DNA of 64,000 nt, from NCBI RefSeq assembly GCF_025821625.1, contig NZ_JACKSH010000253.1, forward strand, positions 57,679-121,678, read 5' to 3'. Below are positions 58,907 to 64,000 of this stretch, piece by piece. Under the pieces are notes generated by a model. It made no database searches and was not told the origin of the DNA. It saw only the letters and a list, made by a program, of their open reading frames with translations. The number at the start of each line of letters is the position of its first letter. Position 1 is the first letter of the stretch. The DNA comes from Mycolicibacterium pyrenivorans (GTDB taxonomy: Bacteria; Actinomycetota; Actinomycetes; Mycobacteriales; Mycobacteriaceae). Both the position numbers and the translations under genes were made by a program.

Positions 58907-60901
58907 ATGCGTAACCCGATCACCAAGCTGCTGATCGCCAACCGTGGCGAGATCGCCTCCCGGATCATCCGCACCGCCAGGGCGATGGACATCGCCACGG
59001 TCGCGCTGTACTCGGACGCCGACCGCGACGCCCCCTACGTCTGGCAAGCCGACGAGTCGGTACGGCTTCCGGGCACCGCGCCTGCGGACACCTATCTGCG
59101 TGCCGATCTGGTCCTGGCGGCGGCTTCCCGAACCGGCGCCGACGCAGTGCATCCCGGGTACGGATTCCTCTCGGAGAACGCCGGATTCGCCCGCTCGTGT
59201 GCCGACGCCGGCGTCACTTTCGTCGGCCCGAGTCCGGAGGCCATAGTCGCGATGGGATCAAAGATCGCGGCCAAGGACATGATGCGCGCCGCCGGCGTGC
59301 CGGTGCTGCCGGGTTGCACTGTCGAATCGGAACAGGACGAGAATCCGGCCCGGCTACGCGACGCGGCCGCCGACATCGGATTCCCCATCCTGGTCAAGGC
59401 GGCCTTCGGCGGCGGTGGGCGCGGCATGCGAATCGTGCGCACCGAGAGCGAACTCGTCGACGCGGTCGCCAGTGCGCGCCGGGAGGCGGCCTCGGCGTTC
59501 GGCGACGGCACGGTGTTCCTGGAGAAGTTCGTCGAATCCCCGAGGCACATCGAGGTGCAGATCTTCGGTGACCGCTACGGCACCGTGGTGCACCTGGGCG
59601 AGCGCGAATGCTCGATTCAGCGCCGCTACCAGAAGATCATCGAGGAAGCTCCCTCCACCGCGGTGGACGAAACACTGCGCGACGAGCTGGGCCGTTCCGC
59701 GGTCGCGGCGGGCAAGGCGCTGGCCTACGAGGGCGCGGGCACGGTCGAGTTCGTGATGGCACCCGACGGATCGTTCTACTTCCTGGAAGTCAACACCCGC
59801 CTTCAGGTGGAGCACCCCGTCACCGAACTCGTCACCGGCATCGACTTGGTCCGGGCCCAGCTTCAGGTCGCAGCCGGTGAACCCTTGCCGCCGGAGATGA
59901 TCGACACCGCGCCCCGTGGTCACGCAATCGAGGTCAGGCTGTACGCCGAAGACGTCGCGGCCGGCTTCATCCCGGTGTCGGGCACCCTCACGACACTGGA
60001 GTTCCCCGAGTTCGACGGTATCCGTGTCGACGCCGGCTTCACGTCTGGTTCGCGGGTCAGCACCTTCTACGACCCGATGCTGGCCAAGGTGATCGGCTAC
60101 GGCGCGACCCGCGACGAAGCCTGCGCCCGGGTGGCGCGGGCTCTCACAGAAACCAAGATCCACGGTGTCACTACCAACCGCGACCTGTTGGTGGCAATAC
60201 TGCGCGAGCCGGAGTTCCGGCGCGGAGCCATCGACACCGGCTATCTGGAACGCCACGACCCCGCACAGTTGATGGCCGGAATCGGCACCCAGGATGCGGT
60301 GGCGACCCACGCGTTGATGGCGGCGGTGGCCGCGCAGGCTGATCGTCGCGCCCGGACGCCGGTGTTGCCGGGCCTGCCTTCGGGATGGCGCACCCTACCC
60401 AGCCAGGACCAGATGGTGTCGTACGTCTGCGGCGAGGACACACTCGAGGTCCGGTACCGGTTCTCCCACGGAACGCTGTCGGCGTCGGTCGGCGACTGGC
60501 ACCCACACATCCGGATCATCTCCGCCGCCGACACTCTCGTGGATGCCGAGGTCGACGGTGTCCGCCGGCGATACCACGTCACCCGGAGCGGTTCGGCACA
60601 TCACGTGGACAGCTCGCTGGGCACCTCGACACTGACCGAGGCCGAGCGGTTTCCCGATCCCAGCGCCATGCAGGAAGCCGGGTCCCTGCTGGCACCGATG
60701 CCCGGGTCGGTGGTGCGCATCGAGGTGGGCCAGGGAGCTGAGGTCGCCGCCGGAGCGGCGATCGTCGTACTCGAAGCCATGAAGATGGAGCACACCGTGC
60801 GCGCGCCCGTCGACGGTGTGGTCGCGACAATCTCGGTCGCGGCGGGCGACCAGGTCGAGTCCGGCCAGGTCCTCGCGGTCGTGTCGGACGGTCAATCGTG
60901 A
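58907..60901 (+). CDS. Acyl-CoA carboxylase, biotin carboxylase/biotin carrier (alpha) subunit
   Basis: A 664-residue alpha subunit. The biotin carboxylase domain runs from LLIANRGEIASRIIRTA to about residue 450, with the ATP-binding KAAFGGGGRGMRIV loop, EKFVESPRHIEVQI, and EVNTRLQVEHPVTE. A linker leads to the biotin carrier domain with the biotinylated Lys626 in EAMKMEH. It carboxylates biotin with bicarbonate and ATP for the beta subunit. Its stop overlaps the GTG of a small crotonase remnant, as expected if a hydratase gene once followed, as in atu/liu operons. Confidence 0.94.
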   Translation: MRNPITKLLIANRGEIASRIIRTARAMDIATVALYSDADRDAPYVWQADESVRLPGTAPADTYLRADLVLAAASRTGADAVHPGYGFLSENAGFARSCADAGVTFVGPSPEAIVAMGSKIAAKDMMRAAGVPVLPGCTVESEQDENPARLRDAAADIGFPILVKAAFGGGGRGMRIVRTESELVDAVASARREAASAFGDGTVFLEKFVESPRHIEVQIFGDRYGTVVHLGERECSIQRRYQKIIEEAPSTAVDETLRDELGRSAVAAGKALAYEGAGTVEFVMAPDGSFYFLEVNTRLQVEHPVTELVTGIDLVRAQLQVAAGEPLPPEMIDTAPRGHAIEVRLYAEDVAAGFIPVSGTLTTLEFPEFDGIRVDAGFTSGSRVSTFYDPMLAKVIGYGATRDEACARVARALTETKIHGVTTNRDLLVAILREPEFRRGAIDTGYLERHDPAQLMAGIGTQDAVATHALMAAVAAQADRRARTPVLPGLPSGWRTLPSQDQMVSYVCGEDTLEVRYRFSHGTLSASVGDWHPHIRIISAADTLVDAEVDGVRRRYHVTRSGSAHHVDSSLGTSTLTEAERFPDPSAMQEAGSLLAPMPGSVVRIEVGQGAEVAAGAAIVVLEAMKMEHTVRAPVDGVVATISVAAGDQVESGQVLAVVSDGQS

Positions 60902-60990
60902 CCGTCACCTACGAGGTTCGCAACGGCGTCCTCGCCGGGGGCATGCAAGCCTTCGAAGAGAAGCGACCGCCCGCCGGGAAGGGGCTGTGA
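60898..60990 (+). pseudogene. Enoyl-CoA hydratase remnant with internal deletion (30 codons)
   Basis: GTG at 60898 overlaps the carboxylase stop (GTGA). The 30-residue frame begins TVTYEVRNGVL, like the first strand of crotonases, and passes straight into AGGMQAFEEKRPPAGKG, which is the usual C-terminal tail (compare EGVQAFKEKRAPVW in the hydratase at 8406). About 230 middle residues are missing, in frame. The stop overlaps the next ATG (TGATG). In atu/liu operons this is where the glutaconyl-CoA hydratase gene is found, so this is likely its relic. Confidence 0.7.
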
Positions 60991-61781
60991 TGAGCCTGGA
61001 CTACCCCGGACTGCTCCGCGACCTGAAACACGAGACCGATCGCCTGGTGGAGAACTTGGGACGTCTCACCTCCGGTGACTGGGACCTTGCGACCCCGGCG
61101 GCGGGTTGGTCGGTCAAGGACCAGATCACCCACCTGGCGTTCTTCGACGACGCGACCCTGCTCGCGCTGAGGAACCCCTATGAGTTCCGCGTCCAGGCCG
61201 ACGCACACATCGCAGACGGCATGGACTTCCCCGATCGCCTAGCCGCCCAGTACCGGTCGCTGTCGGCCGAGACGGTACTGAACTGGTTCACCGACTCCCG
61301 GCACGAGCTGCTCGACGCCTACGCCGGCGACGAGCCTAAACGCCGTTTACCCTGGTACGGGCCGGAGATGAGCATGGCTTCCTCGGCTACCGCCCGGCTG
61401 ATGGAGACCTGGGCGCACGCCCAGGACATCTACGACGCACTGGGCTTAGAGCATCCACTGAACCCCGGCCTGCGGAGCATCGCCCATCTCGGGGTGGTGA
61501 CCTTCGGGTTCTCCCACAAACTCCACGGGCGCGAGATCCCCTCTGAGCCGGTACATATCGCGTTGGATGCACCCGGTGGTGGCCAGTGGACCTGGGGACC
61601 GCACGGCGCCGCCAATCGGGTCAGCGGACCCGCCGAGAGTTTCGTGCTGGTGGTGACCCAGCGCCGGCACTGGACGGAGACCGATCTGGTCGTCGAAGGA
61701 CCCGTCGCGCAGAGCTGGCTGGAACTGGCTCAAGCCTTCGCCGGCGCACCCAGCCGCCGTCAACCGCAGGGGACCCCGTGA
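60990..61781 (+). CDS. TIGR03084-family putative metal-binding protein (DinB/maleylpyruvate-isomerase-like)
   Basis: A 263-residue protein. The N-terminal four-helix DinB-like domain (YPGLLRDLKHETDRLVENL, WSVKDQITHLAFFDDATL, ETWAHAQDIYDAL) supplies three His, H in THLAFF, H in WAHAQD and one between, that could bind a metal. The C-terminal part (PVHIALDAPGGGQWTWG) matches the mycothiol-isomerase-like domain of this family. Family members are often found beside AtuA in actinobacteria as I recall. ATG overlaps the remnant stop, and its own stop overlaps the atuA GTG. Confidence 0.82.
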   Translation: MSLDYPGLLRDLKHETDRLVENLGRLTSGDWDLATPAAGWSVKDQITHLAFFDDATLLALRNPYEFRVQADAHIADGMDFPDRLAAQYRSLSAETVLNWFTDSRHELLDAYAGDEPKRRLPWYGPEMSMASSATARLMETWAHAQDIYDALGLEHPLNPGLRSIAHLGVVTFGFSHKLHGREIPSEPVHIALDAPGGGQWTWGPHGAANRVSGPAESFVLVVTQRRHWTETDLVVEGPVAQSWLELAQAFAGAPSRRQPQGTP

Positions 61782-63382
61782 GCGCCAGGCCCGTCCGGAT
61801 CGGCAACGCATCAGGGTTCTACGGTGACCGTCTCGCGGCCATGCACGCACTGGTCGACGGCGGCGAGGTCGACGTCATCACCGGCGACTATCTGGCCGAG
61901 CTCACGATGCTCATCCTGTGGAAGGCCCGGCAGAAGAATCCGCAAACAGGTTATGCGCGAACATTTCTCACACAGTTTGATCAAGTCGCCAGCGACTGTG
62001 CGCAACGAGGCATCAAGATCGTCGTCAATGCCGGCGGGCTCAACCCTGCCGGAATGGCCGACGAGGTCCGCAAGATCGCCGCGGCAGCCGGAATCGAGTT
62101 GCAGGTCGCCCACGTCGAAGGGGACGATCTGATGCCTCGCCTGGCCCAGCTCCAGGCACAGGGAATTCCGTTCAGACACCTCGATACCGGCGCGGAGCTG
62201 GCCGAGGTCGACATCACCCCCGTGTCGGCCAATGCCTACCTCGGCGGGTGGGGCATCGCCGCTGCCCTGAAACGCGGTGCCGACGTGGTGATCACCGGAC
62301 GGGTCACCGACGCCGCCCTCGTCGTCGGGGTCGGCGCATGGTGGCACAACTGGTCCCGGACGAATTTCGACGCGCTGGCCGGCGCCGTCGCCGCGGGGCA
62401 CATCATCGAATGCGGCCCTCAAGCCACCGGTGGTAACTACTCGCAACTCGGCGAGATCACCGACCGCCGCTACCCGGGCTCACCGATCGTCGAGCTCGCC
62501 GACGACGGCAGCTTCGTCGTCACCAAACACGAAGACACCGGCGGCCTGGTGTCGGTCGGCACCGTGACCGCTCAGCTCCTCTACGAGATCGCCGCGCCCG
62601 CATACGTCAACCCCGACGTCGTCGCGCATTTCGACACCCTGTCGGTCGTCGAGGACGGACCGGATCGGGTGCGCGTCAGTGGCACCCGGGGAACTCCCCC
62701 ACCGCCGACGCTCAAGGTCGCGATGAACTACCTCGGCGGGTTCCGCAACACCATGACCATGGTGCTGACCGGGCTGAACATCGAGGACAAGGCGTCCTGG
62801 GCCGTCGAGCAGCTGTTCGAATTACTCGGTGGCCAAGAGAGTTTCGACGACGTCGACGTCCAACTCCTACGCTATGACAAACCCGACCCCGCGTCCCTGG
62901 TGGAGGCGACCGCGCACCTTCGAGTAACCGTCAAGGATCGTGATCGGGTCAAGGTGGACCGGGCTTTCTCCAACAGCGTGGTGGAACTGGCGGTAGCCGG
63001 ATATCCCGGGTTCCACACCACCACTCCCCCGGGCGCGGCGAGCGAGTTCGGGGTGTACTGGCCGACGCTGGTGCCCGCATCGGTCGTGGAGCACGTGGTC
63101 GTGCACGCCGACAATTCGCGCGAGGTGATCCCCCACTCCGTCTGCACCACCGCTGCGGCGCTTCCCAATGTGGTCGCTCCGTCCGGCGGATCACTCGACT
63201 TCGGACCGACAACCCGGCGTCCACTGGGCACGGTCGTCTCCGCCCGGTCCGGCGACAAAGGGGGCAACGCCAACGTGGGTGTCTGGACCGACTCCCCAGA
63301 GCGATGGGACTGGCTGTGTTCACATCTCACCGTCGACCGCCTGCACGAACTGGTGCCCGAAACCCTAGTAGTACTTTGTTAG
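61778..63382 (+). CDS. atuA: Acyclic terpene utilisation protein AtuA (DUF1446), 3' end replaced by IS sequence
   Basis: A 534-residue DUF1446 protein. The family start RIGNASGFYGDRLAAMHALV is followed by YLAELTMLILWKA, VVNAGGLNPAGMA, VVITGRVTDAALVVG, and HIIECGPQATGGNYS. The C-terminal ASGDKGGNANVGV-type motif is seen as ARSGDKGGNANVGVW. In Pseudomonas AtuA is needed for growth on citronellol and geraniol, with an unknown reaction. The last six codons (LVVLC and stop) lie in inserted IS DNA from 63365, so the natural C-terminus, usually some tens of residues longer, has been lost. Function may be impaired. Confidence 0.9.
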   Translation: MSARPVRIGNASGFYGDRLAAMHALVDGGEVDVITGDYLAELTMLILWKARQKNPQTGYARTFLTQFDQVASDCAQRGIKIVVNAGGLNPAGMADEVRKIAAAAGIELQVAHVEGDDLMPRLAQLQAQGIPFRHLDTGAELAEVDITPVSANAYLGGWGIAAALKRGADVVITGRVTDAALVVGVGAWWHNWSRTNFDALAGAVAAGHIIECGPQATGGNYSQLGEITDRRYPGSPIVELADDGSFVVTKHEDTGGLVSVGTVTAQLLYEIAAPAYVNPDVVAHFDTLSVVEDGPDRVRVSGTRGTPPPPTLKVAMNYLGGFRNTMTMVLTGLNIEDKASWAVEQLFELLGGQESFDDVDVQLLRYDKPDPASLVEATAHLRVTVKDRDRVKVDRAFSNSVVELAVAGYPGFHTTTPPGAASEFGVYWPTLVPASVVEHVVVHADNSREVIPHSVCTTAAALPNVVAPSGGSLDFGPTTRRPLGTVVSARSGDKGGNANVGVWTDSPERWDWLCSHLTVDRLHELVPETLVVLC

Positions 63383-63561
63383 ATCGGTGTGTCGCAACGG
63401 TTTTCGGTGTTGCCTCTGGGAGAATCGGGGGGTGGACGCAGCCGGTCTCGTAAGTGTCGATGTCTAGTAGTACTTTGTTAGATCGGTGTGTCGCAACGGT
63501 TTTCGGTGTTGCCTCTGGGAGAATCGGGGGGTGGACGCAGCCGGTCTCGTAAGTGTCGATG
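63365..63561 (+). repeat. 98-bp tandem direct repeat of the IS left end
   Basis: Copies at 63365-63462 and 63464-63561 are identical as far as I can read and separated by one T. Both begin CTAGTAGTACTTTG and end GTCGATG. The second copy continues into the transposase gene; the first stops after 11 transposase codons. CTAG fits the YTAR target preference known for IS701-family elements. Confidence 0.9.
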
Positions 63562-64000
63562 AGCAGTTGGATTCCTTTGTCGACGAGGTGTTCTCGTCCC
63601 TGGCGCGGAAGGACCGGCGGGCGACGGCGGGGCTTTATGTGCGGGGATTGATGCTCGACGGCCGGCGCAAGTCGATGCAGCCGATGGCGGCGCGGCTGCA
63701 GGTGGATCACCAGCGGTTGCAGCAGTTCGTGACCAGTTCACCGTGGGAGGTGGAGTCGGTCCGTAAGACGCTCTCGCGCAAGGCGTGCGCACTGATCGAA
63801 CCGGATGCGTGGGTGATCGACGACACCGGGTTCGTCAAGGACGGGGACGCCTCCCCATGCGTGGCCCGCCAATACTCGGGCACCCTGGGCAAGGTCGGCA
63901 ACTGTCAGATCGCGGTCAGCGTGCACGCCGCCTCCGATGCGGCCTCCGCGCCGCTGGACTGGCGACTCTACGTGCCGCAACGTTGGGACCAGCACTGCGC
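63369..64000 (+). mobile_element. IS701-family insertion sequence, left end, continues beyond window
   Basis: An element inserted in the 3' end of atuA, probably at CTAG (63365-63368). The left terminus TAGTACTTTGTTAGATCGG is followed by about 60 bp of leader and then the transposase gene. The terminus appears twice because of the 98-bp repeat, so the functional element may start at 63468. The right end is outside the window, so the target duplication cannot be checked. Confidence 0.8.
63531..64000 (+). CDS. IS701-family transposase, N-terminal part
   Basis: A GTG start at 63531 after GGGAGAATCGGGGG opens a frame that runs to the window end (156 residues seen). The QLDSFVDEVFSSLARKDRRATAGLYVRGL start and MQPMAARLQVDHQRLQQFVTSS are typical of the IS701/DDE_5 transposases. 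WVIDDTGFVKDG carries the first catalytic Asp of the DDE triad (D97). The later catalytic residues lie beyond the window, so intactness cannot be judged. Confidence 0.9.
   Translation, partial: MDAAGLVSVDEQLDSFVDEVFSSLARKDRRATAGLYVRGLMLDGRRKSMQPMAARLQVDHQRLQQFVTSSPWEVESVRKTLSRKACALIEPDAWVIDDTGFVKDGDASPCVARQYSGTLGKVGNCQIAVSVHAASDAASAPLDWRLYVPQRWDQHC

Noticed and set aside
63365..63561. CRISPR or satellite-type repeat
   Set aside because: Only two adjacent copies of 98 bp, with a one-base spacer, and one of them is the IS terminus.
63327..63710. Minus-strand frame with a repeated 33-residue peptide block
   Set aside because: The repetition only reflects the 98-bp DNA repeat at the IS end; no promoter or family match.

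Overview
The window is GC-rich, densely packed actinobacterial chromosome, most likely from a Mycolicibacterium or Mycobacterium relative. The indicators are a MenB that (from memory) is nearly colinear with the M. tuberculosis enzyme, an FprB-type ferredoxin reductase, an F420-type LLM oxidoreductase, an NDMA-dependent alcohol dehydrogenase, and many GTG/TTG starts with overlapping gene ends. No species can be named from sequence alone. No rRNA, tRNA or CRISPR was seen.

Almost everything fits one theme: oxidation, CoA activation and beta-oxidation-like breakdown of a branched, probably cyclic, terpenoid. Two P450s (2254, 25941) closely resemble CYP108/P450terp, the alpha-terpineol hydroxylase, and a third (41920) is related. 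A fourth (36018) is of the CYP124/125 type. A limonene-epoxide-hydrolase-like protein (3614), a BadH-like ring alcohol dehydrogenase (21469), a MenB/BadI-type crotonase (33288), an HMG-CoA lyase (20481), a biotin-dependent acyl-CoA carboxylase pair (57299, 58907) and AtuA (61778) support ring opening followed by removal of a beta-methyl branch. The substrate is inferred, not proven.

Layout. 1-9212: a + strand operon of SDR, acyl-CoA ligase, P450, LEH-like protein, crotonases, an APH-like kinase, a lipocalin-like protein and an MDR reductase. 9282-14169: two ligases and an acyl-CoA dehydrogenase. 14109-14897 (-): GntR/FadR regulator. 14968-25806: acyl-CoA dehydrogenases, SDRs, thiolase, CoA-transferase, HMG-CoA lyase and three crotonases. 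25941-32048: P450, iron-sulfur reductase, Rieske oxygenase, aldehyde dehydrogenase and a LuxR regulator. 32060-34202 (-): alcohol dehydrogenase and menB. 34317-37289: small protein, 3Fe-4S ferredoxin, LuxR regulator, P450. 37348-41769 (-): membrane protein, orphan cytochrome-oxidase subunits IV and III, FprB-like reductase and a frameshifted LuxR gene. 41920-53763: P450, acyl-CoA dehydrogenases, TetR, membrane protein, LLM enzyme, SnoaL-like pair, ligase, aldehyde dehydrogenase and flavin reductase. 53771-56052 (-): two LuxR regulators. 56192-63382: nitronate monooxygenase, carboxylase, a crotonase remnant, a TIGR03084 protein and atuA. From 63369: an IS701-type element with a duplicated end.

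Control appears layered. Three near-identical TGGTCTG(A/T)CC(A/T) boxes flank the GntR gene and two operons. Eight palindromic boxes of the form ACCCCY-N4-RGGGGT lie upstream of P450, redox and SnoaL genes and are candidate targets of the five GAF-LuxR paralogs. Two features suggest recent decay: the crotonase remnant at 60898 and the IS insertion that replaces the 3' end of atuA.
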